64,000 nt of DNA from Lujinxingia vulgaris (GTDB taxonomy: Bacteria; Myxococcota_A; Bradymonadia; Bradymonadales; Bradymonadaceae). Made by a program: the position numbers and the translations under genes. The stretch is taken from contig NZ_VOSM01000007.1 in assembly GCF_007997015.1 (NCBI RefSeq), positions 124,001 through 188,000 on the forward strand, in the 5' to 3' direction. Below the pieces are notes generated by a model that was not told where the DNA came from, did no database searches, and worked only from the letters and a program-made list of their open reading frames with translations. This document shows positions 16,517 through 25,345 of the stretch, piece after piece; position 1 is the first letter of the stretch; each line of letters begins with the position of its first letter.

Positions 16517-18640
16517 TTACTCACAGCGGCCCAGGACGCATTTTTTGCTGCCCGGGCAGGCAGCGTCTTCACCGCAGGGGATGACATTGCGGTTCCAACG
16601 CAGGAAGGGAGCGACCACGCGCTGGTCGGTCTCCGGGACTTGCGGCCCGTAGAACATAAGGCTGTTGTAAGCGGTGTCCAGATCGAAGCCATCGGCGGCG
16701 CTGCGGGGGATGCTGCGCTCGAAGTTGCCGTCGAGATCGGTGACGTCGACTTTGACTGAGCTGGCGTAGGGGTTACCCACCAGGCGCAGGCCGCTGGAGA
16801 GGTCACGGGTGGCGTTGGCGATGTCGCGGAAGGTCTCGGTGACGTCGGGCTGGCAGACCGAGCCGGCCTCGCCGCCGGTCTGCTCGACAACGTGCTGGAT
16901 GCCGTGGGCAACCGATCCCTGCTCGGCGGTGGCGCAGGCCTGGCCGGGGATCCAGTGCAGGCCGTAGACGATCGCGCCGATGTCGGGGCGGGCGAGCCAA
17001 CCCAGCCAGGGGTCGAGGAAGGTCTCAAGTTCGGCCTGAGTGGAGGAACTGATGGAGTCGCCCATACCCGAGATCATCTGCCCGACGAGCTCTTCGCGCT
17101 CGTCGGTCACGGTCACGAGGATGATCTGGGCGTTGGGGCGAATCTTGTCGACGGCGCCCTGAGCACGCGGCAGCGAGCGATCGATGGCGGCCATGCCCAT
17201 CGTCAGGGTGTACTCGTTTCCGGCGGTGGAGACATCGTTGAGGCGGTCGGCGATCGCCTGCGGGTCGCGGGTGAAGCCGCCGCCGATAAGCGCGCCGTTG
17301 TTGCCGTCACCGCCACCGATGCCGCCAATGCCCGAAGGAGGACGGCAGGGACCACCGAGGTCCATATTCGGAAAGCCGGGAATCGGTTGTTGATTGCCCT
17401 CGTCGGGGCCAGGCCAGAGCGAGCGGAAGTCGTAGCTGAGGGCCTCATCTTCCTGGATGCCGTCGCAGTCGACGCCGGTCACACCGATGCGCCAGTCGAC
17501 GCCGGCTTCATTGAGGAGGTTGGTGAACTCTTCGGCGAACCCGCTGAGCGCGGATTGCACCGAACTCATCGAGCCGGAGGCGTCCATCGAGATGATGATG
17601 TCGACCTCGGTGGTGTCGCGCAGGGTAAGCGAGACGCACTCATCGCTCATCGTCTCGCCGGCCATCGCCAGGGCGGTGCCGCCGGCGAGGTCTTCGATGG
17701 CGAAGCGCGCGGCATGGTCGGGCTGGTCGTAGCGGCCCTGGGTGGTGATGCCGCCGACGATGATGACCTGCTGATCGGAGCGCATCACCGTCTTGTAGCT
17801 CAGGTGCAGGCCGGAGTCGTCGGCCGAGGAGGCCTCGTTGAGCTCATAGACAAGGTCGGAGGCGCCGATGCCAAAGATCGAGGCCAGGATCTTGTCGCGG
17901 GCCTCACCGGGGGTGTCGGCGGTGGGGATGCGCACGTGGTTCATCACCGAGGCGTTGTAGCCGTCGTGGGTGCGGTAGGTGCGGCCGCTGCCTTCGCGCG
18001 CGGACTCATCGTAGCCGGGGATGGCGCTGATGGTGTCGCTGAGCCAGTAGGCCATGTCGGTGGCCGTGGTGAAGCCCGAGCGCGGGTTGATCGAGACGAT
18101 AAAGCCCGCGTAGCCCTGATCGGCTTCTTCGAGCACGTGGGCGTGGGGGTTGCGGTCAAAGAAGGTCAATGGCGAGACGTCGGCACCGCGGCCCACCGCC
18201 AGCAGGTAGTCGCCGGCGCGGTGCAGGATGAACTGCGGGGAGCTCATCGGCGCGACATCGGTCGTCTCGCAACTGTGGTAGGTGGCCGTGGCCGGGTCCT
18301 GGGGCTCGAAGGGGTCGTAGGAGCCGTCAGCCGGCGGGTTCCAGGGGGCGGGCTCGTCGGAGTCGCAGTCCTGGAAGAAGGGGCAGTCCGGATCGTAATC
18401 AGGATCTTCGTCGTCGCCCGGATCGTCGGGATCGTCGGGATCGTCGGGGTTGTCGCCCTCGTCGACGCAGCTGCCGTCGACGGGGTTGTAGCGCTGACCC
18501 TCGTCGCATTGACGGGCCACACACTCGCCGGTGACGGGGTTGGCGGTCAGGCCGGGATCGCACTGGCCTTCGACGACGTCGTCGCTGCAGGCGGCCAGCA
18601 GCAACAAGCCAGAGAGGAGAAGTAGAGAGCGTTTCACCAT
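16517..18640 (-). CDS. VWA-domain lipoprotein
   Basis: 707 residues. MVKRSLLLLSGLLLLAAC gives a lipoprotein signal. Residues 25-65 hold Cys-rich CDPGLTANPVTGEC-like repeats, then an acidic DDP-repeat linker encoded by tandem GATCGTCGG repeats near 18420. A pentein-like segment precedes the von Willebrand factor A domain at about 345-560 with the MIDAS sequence DASGSMSS. The C-terminus carries four cysteines (CGEDAACPGSKKCVLGRC). VWA domains bind protein partners through a divalent metal. A surface adhesive role is inferred. Upstream gene of a two-gene operon with the thioredoxin. Confidence 0.85.
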   Translation of the reverse strand: MVKRSLLLLSGLLLLAACSDDVVEGQCDPGLTANPVTGECVARQCDEGQRYNPVDGSCVDEGDNPDDPDDPDDPGDDEDPDYDPDCPFFQDCDSDEPAPWNPPADGSYDPFEPQDPATATYHSCETTDVAPMSSPQFILHRAGDYLLAVGRGADVSPLTFFDRNPHAHVLEEADQGYAGFIVSINPRSGFTTATDMAYWLSDTISAIPGYDESAREGSGRTYRTHDGYNASVMNHVRIPTADTPGEARDKILASIFGIGASDLVYELNEASSADDSGLHLSYKTVMRSDQQVIIVGGITTQGRYDQPDHAARFAIEDLAGGTALAMAGETMSDECVSLTLRDTTEVDIIISMDASGSMSSVQSALSGFAEEFTNLLNEAGVDWRIGVTGVDCDGIQEDEALSYDFRSLWPGPDEGNQQPIPGFPNMDLGGPCRPPSGIGGIGGGDGNNGALIGGGFTRDPQAIADRLNDVSTAGNEYTLTMGMAAIDRSLPRAQGAVDKIRPNAQIILVTVTDEREELVGQMISGMGDSISSSTQAELETFLDPWLGWLARPDIGAIVYGLHWIPGQACATAEQGSVAHGIQHVVEQTGGEAGSVCQPDVTETFRDIANATRDLSSGLRLVGNPYASSVKVDVTDLDGNFERSIPRSAADGFDLDTAYNSLMFYGPQVPETDQRVVAPFLRWNRNVIPCGEDAACPGSKKCVLGRCE

Positions 18641-18827
18641 GGGATCGTCCATTTCATAAGCCGCCGACGGAAGGCGTCGTTGCGGCGCGAATCAACTCGT
18701 AAGGGGCCAGATTATAGGCAGGTGAGCGTTGACTTTACAAGTTTCGCGCGGGGCGAGTCTTCGGCGCTTAGCTTTGAGATGTGCACGCTTAAGACTTCGT
18801 CCATGCCGAACTGGCGAGGGAGGGCTT
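18641..18827. other. Divergent intergenic region
   Basis: Separates the minus-strand VWA gene and the plus-strand LolA-like gene. It contains ACTTTACAAGT at 18732-18742, an AT-rich near-palindrome that recurs in similar form upstream of two later genes (22050, 25233). Confidence 0.4.
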
Positions 18828-19631
18828 ATGTCAGCTTCATTGAAAGGCGGGTTGTGGGGCGGGATCGCGGTGGTATGCCTGGCGTTGATGACGCCCGGGG
18901 TGGGGAGCGCGCAGGAGGAAGAGGCGCTGCCTTCGGTTGAGGAGGTCAACGCGCACCTCGATAAGCTCTACCGCTCCGATAGCGCGAAGTCGCAGATGAC
19001 GATGACGATCAAGCGTGATGAGCGCGAACGGGAGCTCAGCGTGCAGGGTTATAGCCAGGGCGAGGAACGGGGGCTTTTTGTGATCACAAGCCCGGCCCGG
19101 GAGGCGGGCACCGCCACGCTGCGCACCTCCGAGGGGCTCTGGAACTACGCGCCTCGGGCTGACCGCTTGATGCGGGTGCCCTCGGGCATGCTTTCGGAGG
19201 ATTGGATGGGCAGCCACCTCACCAACGACGACCTGGTGCGCGAGACGAGTTTTGAAGAGGACTTCGAGGTGGAGCTGAGTTGGGGCGAGCGCGATGGCGA
19301 GCGGGTGCTTGAGGCGACGATGGTCCCGCGCGAGGGCGCACCGGTGACCTACTCCAAGATCGAGTACGCGCTCGACGCCGAAAAATGGACGCCGATCGAG
19401 GCGGTCTATTTCGACGGGGAGGAGGCCGTGCGCACGATCACGTTCAGCGATGTCAAAGAGGTCGATGGTCGGCCGATCCCGCACCAGGTGGAGGTGCGGC
19501 CGGCGGACGCCCCGGGGGAGTTTACGCGCATGGTCTACGATGAGCTGGAGTTCGATGTGCCCATCGAGGATGCGATCTTCACCCAGCAGGGGATGCGCCG
19601 GCAGGCGCGGCAGTATCGCGATCAGAGCTAA
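18828..19631 (+). CDS. Outer-membrane lipoprotein-sorting protein, LolA-like
   Basis: 267 residues with a signal peptide ending near GVGSAQ. Key features of the LolA-like outer-membrane lipoprotein-sorting family (PF17131): EVNAHLDKLYRSDSAKSQMTMTI, GLFVITSPAREAGTATLR, LWNYAPRADRLMRVP and MGSHLTNDDLVRE, the last two being diagnostic. This family adopts the half-barrel LolA fold and is often encoded near RND exporters, none of which is seen here. Start at 18828 has AGGGAGGG just upstream. Ligand unknown. Confidence 0.85.
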   Translation: MSASLKGGLWGGIAVVCLALMTPGVGSAQEEEALPSVEEVNAHLDKLYRSDSAKSQMTMTIKRDERERELSVQGYSQGEERGLFVITSPAREAGTATLRTSEGLWNYAPRADRLMRVPSGMLSEDWMGSHLTNDDLVRETSFEEDFEVELSWGERDGERVLEATMVPREGAPVTYSKIEYALDAEKWTPIEAVYFDGEEAVRTITFSDVKEVDGRPIPHQVEVRPADAPGEFTRMVYDELEFDVPIEDAIFTQQGMRRQARQYRDQS

Positions 19632-19671
19632 AGGGAGTGTTTTACGCCGTCACCGTGAAGGCAAGAAGCTC

Positions 19672-19707
19672 GGAAGGGGCACCCGCCTGATCGCGGATGC
19701 CCCTTCC
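19672..19707. terminator. Hairpin between convergent genes
   Basis: GGAAGGGGCA pairs with TGCCCCTTCC, with an inner CCGC/GCGG. It lacks a T-run, so only weakly terminator-like. Confidence 0.45.
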
Positions 19708-19742
19708 CGGTGGAGCTTGTGTGTGGTGCTAAGGTGTTGCTT

Positions 19743-20309
19743 TTATTGTGTTTTCTGGATTTGTTTGGCCAGGGCGCGCGTGGCGATCTTCGCCATGCGG
19801 GCGTCATCGCCGGCGGCGATGATTTCCAGGCGCTCGGTCACGCGGGGGCCGTGGCCGTAGGCCAGGGCGCGCACCGCGTCGGCGCGCACCGAGGCGTCTT
19901 CATCGCCCAGGCGCGCCTCGATCGTGGCGAGTACCTCGGCGTCGCCGCCTTCCAGGTAGCCCGCGCCCAGGACGAGCAGCGCCATGCCGCGCAGGTCGTC
20001 ATCGGCGGCGGTGGTCAGCGTGATCAGCGCCCGGCGCACCTCGGGGGAGTTGAAGTTCGAGAGCATCGAGGTGGCGCGCCAGCGGCGGTACACAGTCGCC
20101 TCGGCGTCGGTGGCCACCTCAAGCAGGCGGGCCTCGGCGTCGGGGAAGCGCTCCAGCACCTCGGGGGTGGGGAGCGCGTCGATGGTGTTGAGGAAGTCGT
20201 CAAAGTCGGCGTCGGCTTCCAGCGCGTGGTTGTGCTGGGCCAGGGCCGGGGAGGCCGCGCCCATTAGGAGCGCCATAGCCAGTAGAATCGATGTCAGAAT
20301 GCTGCGCAT
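19743..20309 (-). CDS. Secreted HEAT-repeat-like protein
   Basis: 188 residues with a signal peptide ending in ALAQ. The mature protein is all-helical with pairs of helices of the type EARLLEVATDAEATVYRRWRA and VRADAVRALAYG, consistent with four or five HEAT-type repeats used for protein binding. No enzyme motif. It shares orientation with the next upstream metalloprotease gene (20354-21607), 44 bp away, so the two may be co-transcribed. Confidence 0.75.
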   Translation of the reverse strand: MRSILTSILLAMALLMGAASPALAQHNHALEADADFDDFLNTIDALPTPEVLERFPDAEARLLEVATDAEATVYRRWRATSMLSNFNSPEVRRALITLTTAADDDLRGMALLVLGAGYLEGGDAEVLATIEARLGDEDASVRADAVRALAYGHGPRVTERLEIIAAGDDARMAKIATRALAKQIQKTQ

Positions 20310-20353
20310 AAAGTTCTCCAGATCGTGCAGAAAGCGTGCGGGTTGCGGCCGCC

Positions 20354-21607
20354 TCAGTTTTTCACCCAGGGGTTATTACGCATCACGATACCCTGCCACT
20401 CCGAGAGGATGTCGCCACCGCCGGTGGCGTGCATCAGGTAGCTCTCGTCGTTTTGCGGAGTGTCGGGCAGGGGGTCATGCATCTGGGGGCCACCAAAGGG
20501 GTTGTTCTCGGAGGTGTGAAAGAGCCCCATATAATGCCCCAGCTCGTGGGCGAAGATGTGGGAGACGGGCGGGCCGCCCGGGATCTGATGGCTCATCACA
20601 GCTACGCCGCTGGCCACGGTGCCCTTGACGTGCACCGGGCCAGGGATGCCGCCGGAGATGCCCAGGACGCCGCCACCGCCGCCGTCAAAGATGCTGCGCA
20701 GGCGATCGACAAAGAAGATGCTCGGACCATCGAGCGGGGCGCGCTCCGAGTTGGTCAGAAGCTCGGCGAAATCGCCGGTGCCGGTCATGATGTCTTCGAT
20801 GTCCTGAAAATCTTCATCGACATCAAGGTAGGCAACCTCACCGATCTCGATGCCCACCTGGGCGTAGATCTCGCCGAGCTCTTCGAGGGTCTGCTGAAAC
20901 TCGGGGTCGGTCGGGGCGCTCTCGGCGGTCCAGCCGTCGGAGCCGGTGAAGAAGAGGTTGAGATCGAGGGTGCCGGTCTCGGGGACTTCATCGCCGACGA
21001 CGCGGGCGTGAATGGTGACTTTGACGCTGCCGTCGCGAGGCTGCGGGGCGGCGAAGGGGCTGCTGGAGTAGCGGCCCTCAACCGAGAGGATGTGGCGGCC
21101 CGGGTCGACGCGGCTGGCCGGGTTGTTGGGGGCAAGCGCGGCGAACGCGCCGATGCGCGCATAGATGCGGTTGTTGCAGTTGTTGGCGCACAGGCCCTGG
21201 CCGTCGGAGTTCCAGCCTCCGCGAATGACCTCGAAGCCCTCAGGGCCTTCCCAGCTGTTGAGCGCGTAGGTAAGGCGGTCGCTGCCTTCGATGGTCACGG
21301 CCAGCGAGAGGATGTTCTCGGGGACCGAGAGGCAGAGCTCCTCACTGAAGCCTGCGGGGTGGTCTACGTCGAAGCGGTCGACGAGCTTCACCGTGGCGAC
21401 TTCGCCCGGGGGAACTGCCGCGAGCGCGTCGCGGTCGACGGGAAGTGCGATGTAGCCCTCGCAGAAGTCGGGCAGAGGATCGGGCTCCTCGACCACGAAG
21501 ATGGGCTCTTCGGTGGGGCTGTCGTTGTCGCAGGCCAGGAGGAAGGTCGAGCACAGACCGGCGACAAGAAGCCGGGTCGTACGGGAGAATGAGGCGGAGG
21601 GCACCAT
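20354..21607 (-). CDS. Metzincin-type metalloprotease lipoprotein
   Basis: 417 residues. Lipobox-type signal (CSTFLLAC). The N-terminal half is a beta-sandwich-like pre-domain. The C-terminal half carries HELGHYMGLFH at about 354-364, the HExxHxxGxxH zinc motif of metzincins, with a Met-turn candidate YLMHATGGG about 35 residues later. This is the arrangement seen in pappalysin/peptidase M43-like secreted proteases. It probably acts on extracellular or envelope proteins. No inhibitor or secretion partner is adjacent. Confidence 0.85.
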   Translation of the reverse strand: MVPSASFSRTTRLLVAGLCSTFLLACDNDSPTEEPIFVVEEPDPLPDFCEGYIALPVDRDALAAVPPGEVATVKLVDRFDVDHPAGFSEELCLSVPENILSLAVTIEGSDRLTYALNSWEGPEGFEVIRGGWNSDGQGLCANNCNNRIYARIGAFAALAPNNPASRVDPGRHILSVEGRYSSSPFAAPQPRDGSVKVTIHARVVGDEVPETGTLDLNLFFTGSDGWTAESAPTDPEFQQTLEELGEIYAQVGIEIGEVAYLDVDEDFQDIEDIMTGTGDFAELLTNSERAPLDGPSIFFVDRLRSIFDGGGGGVLGISGGIPGPVHVKGTVASGVAVMSHQIPGGPPVSHIFAHELGHYMGLFHTSENNPFGGPQMHDPLPDTPQNDESYLMHATGGGDILSEWQGIVMRNNPWVKN

Positions 21608-22181
21608 GAACTAACCGAAGGCATGAAGATCTGTGGAAGCCTGCACCAACCGGCCACACCCTCCCGGTGGGGGGACGGCGAGCTGGCGAAGCCGAGGAAA
21701 CATCAATCAGCGCGTATGAAGCTGACGGCAGCGGAGCATAGTGACCGACCCGCAGAGGGTCAAGCTGGCGGCTCGGGGCCGTCGCTACGCGGTATGCGAC
21801 CGGTTCGGACAAAGATGTCCGGGGTGTGGTTTGTGTACCCCGACGTGGAGTGAGGCGTTGGTAAAATCGCGGGGGTGTTTGCGGCGATGTTGCGCTAAAG
21901 TCGGGGTGCGGAGGAGGTGGCACGGCTGCTGCAAGTCAATCTGCCAGCTGCGCCTTTCGCCATGATGCCCACCCCACCGGCCCGACGTGGGGGCAGGCGC
22001 GAGGGTCGTCAGCGCGATGGGTGGCGTCGACGCGCGGCGTCGTAACTTTACTTTGCAAGTTCAACATGCGAAATCACACCTTAGCCCGCTCGGACCACGT
22101 GGCGTGACGTGACGTGGTGACTCGACGCCTCCCGGAGACCTCGGGTTTACCCGCCTGGCGCAGCCCCTGAGACATGATCTG
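21608..22181. other. Intergenic region upstream of kinase gene
   Basis: 574 bp without a convincing gene. It contains ACTTTGCAAGT at 22050-22060, the second of three similar AT-rich palindromes, and a GTGACGTGACGTGGTGAC tandem near 22100. No clear promoter. Confidence 0.4.
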
Positions 22182-24143
22182 ATGACCGAATCTCCCGAGA
22201 CAGAGAGCCCCTCGCTGGTAGGGACGCTCATTGAGGGTAAGTACCTGCTGGAGCGCGAGCTGGGCGCCGGCGGCATGGGGGCGGTGTATCTGGCGCGCCA
22301 TAAGACGATTGAGCGGGAGGTGGCGATCAAACTCCTGCACCGCTCGCTGGCCTCGGATGCTTCGATTCGGCGGCGCTTTGAGACCGAGGCCCGGGCGATC
22401 GCCAGGCTGAGCCACCCCGGCTGCGTGATGCTCTATGAGTTCGGGCTGGAGCCGGAGCTGGAGGCGCTCTACGCGGTCTTTGAGTATGTGAAGGGGCGCT
22501 CGCTGGAGAAGTGGGCCGGGCAGAAGCTGGCGATCGACGATGTGCTCGATCTGGGGAGGCAGGTGGTCGCGGCGATTGAGCATGCGCATAGCCAGAAGAT
22601 CATTCACCGCGACTTAAAGCCCGACAACATCATGGTGACCATCGCCGACAGCGGGAAGCTGGAGGTGAAGGTGCTCGACTTCGGCATCGCGCGCATCGCC
22701 GAGGATGATGAGACCCAGGACCAGAGCCGCCTGACGAAGATGGGGCAGATGTTTGGCACGCCGCCTTATATGAGCCCGGAGCAGATTCGGGCGCGGCTGA
22801 ACATCACCTTTGCGACCGACATCTACTCGATCGGCGTGATCCTCTACGAGCTTATCGAGGGGCGACTTCCCTTTTTGGCGGACTCACCGATTGAGACGGT
22901 GATGCTGCACCTCAATGAGGAGGTGCCGCCGATGGTGCGCAGCGATCTTCCGGAGGAGCTGCGCCAGATCGTGATGCGTTGTCTTGAGAAGGATCCCGAC
23001 GATCGTTTCGGGAGCTGCACCGAGCTTCGCGAGGCGCTGGATCGGGTGGTGGTGGAGGTTGGCGAGGTCACAGCCCTGACCGATCTGGGTGGGGTGGCCG
23101 ATCTGCGCGGGGGCGCGCCGGTGATGGCCGGGGAGCTGGGCGGGGAGCCGACTGACCCGGAGCCGCCGAGTTCCGATCCGATGGTGCACGCCCACGCCAC
23201 CGATCTGGCCTTTGGCCACGCGCCGACCCTGGGGGCTTCGGCGGATAGCTGGCAGGGCACCACGTCGGACGACGTCGGGGTCGCGGTGCAGGTCGGTGCA
23301 GCCGGCGGTGGAAATGAGGCGCAGGCGGGGTTTGCCAGCGCGCAGACCGTGCCGACCGCCGGGCCTGGCGAGGCTGACGCGCACCCGAGCGCTGCGGCGG
23401 CCGGCTCCGGGGCGACGCCTGCGCCGGAGGCTGCGATGCAGCAGCCCGGGCGCGGCTACCATGCCACCGAAGACGCCGCTGCGCCGCGCCAGGCGCCGGA
23501 GACCTGGGAGGAGATGGCCAACCCCACCCAGCGCAAGACGCTGGTGGTGTTGATGGTCGTCATCGGCGTGGCGGTGCTGGTGCTGGCCGGGGTGATCTTC
23601 GGGATGAGCGGGGAGTCCGAGGATGCCGACGATGCCGCCGGCGCAGCAGAAAACCTCGCTGTCGAGGATGGTGAGGCGGCACCGGCCCCGGCGTCGCCCG
23701 GAGAAGGCTCGGTCGGGGGCAGTGAGACTGAAGAAGGGGCAAATGCCCGCGCAGGGCAAGGCGATGAGGCCCCTGGCCCGGGGGATGCTCTGTCTGCTGC
23801 GGGGGCGCCTGGCGAGGTCGCGATCGAGAAGGACGCGGCCGTGGAAGATGCCCCGGCGCTCGGGGCTGGCGAGGGCGCAGGCGATCAGGCGGAGCGCAGC
23901 GTCGGGGCTGGCGAGGAGGTGGCCGGGGCCCGCGACGATCGCCAGGCCGAGGAGAAGCAAGAGGTTGCGCCCGAGCGTCGTGCGCCGACGCGCACGACAA
24001 ACTCGCCGGCCAGCGCGCCTGAGGCCGAGGAGCCGGAAGAGCCTGCACGTCTTCGCCTTAACCGCACCCGTCGCCTCAAGAAGGCCGACGAAGAAGCTGA
24101 GTCCACCGATGAGCCGGCCCGGCTGAGTCTGCCGCGGCGCTGA
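22182..24143 (+). CDS. Hanks-type serine/threonine protein kinase
   Basis: 653 residues. Kinase domain about 18-280: glycine loop GAGGMGAVYLARH, VAIKLL lysine, catalytic HRDLKPDN (about 142-149), DFG as VLDFGIA, and the activation segment GTPPYMSPEQ. A low-complexity Ala/Gly/Glu-rich region follows, then one membrane segment (about 453-475, LVVLMVVIGVAVLVLAG) and an acidic, Arg-rich extracytoplasmic or tail region. All catalytic residues are intact, so it should be active. A TPR-membrane protein gene starts 16 bp downstream, a likely partner or substrate. Confidence 0.92.
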   Translation: MTESPETESPSLVGTLIEGKYLLERELGAGGMGAVYLARHKTIEREVAIKLLHRSLASDASIRRRFETEARAIARLSHPGCVMLYEFGLEPELEALYAVFEYVKGRSLEKWAGQKLAIDDVLDLGRQVVAAIEHAHSQKIIHRDLKPDNIMVTIADSGKLEVKVLDFGIARIAEDDETQDQSRLTKMGQMFGTPPYMSPEQIRARLNITFATDIYSIGVILYELIEGRLPFLADSPIETVMLHLNEEVPPMVRSDLPEELRQIVMRCLEKDPDDRFGSCTELREALDRVVVEVGEVTALTDLGGVADLRGGAPVMAGELGGEPTDPEPPSSDPMVHAHATDLAFGHAPTLGASADSWQGTTSDDVGVAVQVGAAGGGNEAQAGFASAQTVPTAGPGEADAHPSAAAAGSGATPAPEAAMQQPGRGYHATEDAAAPRQAPETWEEMANPTQRKTLVVLMVVIGVAVLVLAGVIFGMSGESEDADDAAGAAENLAVEDGEAAPAPASPGEGSVGGSETEEGANARAGQGDEAPGPGDALSAAGAPGEVAIEKDAAVEDAPALGAGEGAGDQAERSVGAGEEVAGARDDRQAEEKQEVAPERRAPTRTTNSPASAPEAEEPEEPARLRLNRTRRLKKADEEAESTDEPARLSLPRR

Positions 24144-24159
24144 ATCATAAAGAGGGAGC

Positions 24160-25062
24160 ATGAACATGCCGAGCCGAACGATGATGCGCGCTGCTGCACT
24201 GGCGCTGGGATGGAGCCTGGTGATGGCGGCCTCGGCCCCGGCCTGGGCCCAGGAGGGCGACGCCTACCAGGAGATGTTGCGTCTGAGCGCCGAGGCCCAG
24301 GAGCAGTACGACGCCGGCCAGCTTGGCGAGGCGGCCGACACTTACCGTGAGGCCTATGCGGCGTATCCGCAGCCGATTTTGCTCAAGAACGAGATGATCG
24401 CGCGCTACCTGCTCGAAGAATGTGAGCGCTCGGTGGAGCTGGCGCAGGGGTTTGAGGCCAGCGGGGAGGCGACCGCCGAAGATGAGCTCGATATCGCGGC
24501 GGTCTACGCGGACTGCTCGCTGGTGCTGGCCGAGGCCTCGCTGGAGGCCGGGGAGCTTGAGGCGGCGCGCGAGCAGCTCAAGCTCGGGGAGGCGCATTGG
24601 GACGCGTCGCTGGCGGTGGAAGGGGAGGCGCTCTTTGAGCGGCTGGGTAAGGCCCAGGCTGAGCGCGACGCGGAAGATGAGGCGCAGAGTGCGGCCGCGA
24701 GCGCGGCGATTGAAGCGCCGCCCCGGGTGGGGGGACCGCCGGTGGGCGGCTGGGCGCTGACCGCCGGCGGGGTGGTGGGGCTTGTGGGGGCGAGCGCCTG
24801 GTATCTGAGCAGCCGCGGCAAATTTGAGGAGCTGCAGGAGGTGGCTGCGGATGGTCGGGATCGCGCGCGCTACGAAGAGCTCTCGGCCAGCGTGTCGACG
24901 GCGCGCTGGGGCGTACCGACGCTCTATGCGCTCAGCGGCGTGGCCACCGTCGGCGGGATCCTCTGGGTGGTGATGCAGAGCGGCGACGAAGCGCCGGCGC
25001 TCACGGTGATGCCCGAGGTTGGCGCACAGAGCGCCGGCGCCCGACTCCGACTGCGCTTCTGA
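24160..25062 (+). CDS. TPR-like membrane protein paired with kinase
   Basis: 300 residues. A signal peptide ends at APAWAQ. Residues 30-165 are helical with TPR-like pairs (QYDAGQLGEAADTYREAYAAYPQP and a second set). Two transmembrane segments lie near 195-217 and 249-271. The gene follows the kinase by 16 bp with GAGGGAG just before the ATG, so it is probably in the same transcript and may be scaffolded or phosphorylated by it. Homologues of this shape are common beside myxobacterial kinases; the exact role is unknown. Confidence 0.75.
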   Translation: MNMPSRTMMRAAALALGWSLVMAASAPAWAQEGDAYQEMLRLSAEAQEQYDAGQLGEAADTYREAYAAYPQPILLKNEMIARYLLEECERSVELAQGFEASGEATAEDELDIAAVYADCSLVLAEASLEAGELEAAREQLKLGEAHWDASLAVEGEALFERLGKAQAERDAEDEAQSAAASAAIEAPPRVGGPPVGGWALTAGGVVGLVGASAWYLSSRGKFEELQEVAADGRDRARYEELSASVSTARWGVPTLYALSGVATVGGILWVVMQSGDEAPALTVMPEVGAQSAGARLRLRF

Positions 25063-25232
25063 GCGCGCCTGGAGCGTCGCGCGCCGGTTGACCTGTGTGC
25101 GCGAGTTCTTTGTATGGCGACATCCCGGGGGGGAGTGCGTTTCATCCACCTGTGGTGCGGCGCTGCCCCTGCGGCTGGCGAGCGGCGTTGTGATGCGTGT
25201 GAAGACGCGTCGGGATGCGGCCGTGGCCTGAC

Positions 25233-25250
25233 CTTTGCAAAGTAACGTTA
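25233..25250. promoter_or_regulatory. Adjacent palindromes upstream of the propeller operon
   Basis: CTTTGCAAAG (25233-25242) directly followed by TAACGTTA (25243-25250). Both perfect, both AT-rich in a GC-rich genome, about 100 bp upstream of the first lipoprotein ATG. Operator candidate. Confidence 0.4.
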
Positions 25251-25345
25251 TGTTTCTGACGTTTCTCATAGCGCGCGAAACAGCGCATTGCGCCCCGCGC
25301 TCCCCACGGGCTCAGGGGCGCAGTACCGGTGATAACGAGGCAAAG

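Noticed and set aside
21623-21853. Small frame in the gap before the kinase
   Set aside because: No ribosome-binding site, no codon bias pattern of the neighbours and no recognisable fold.
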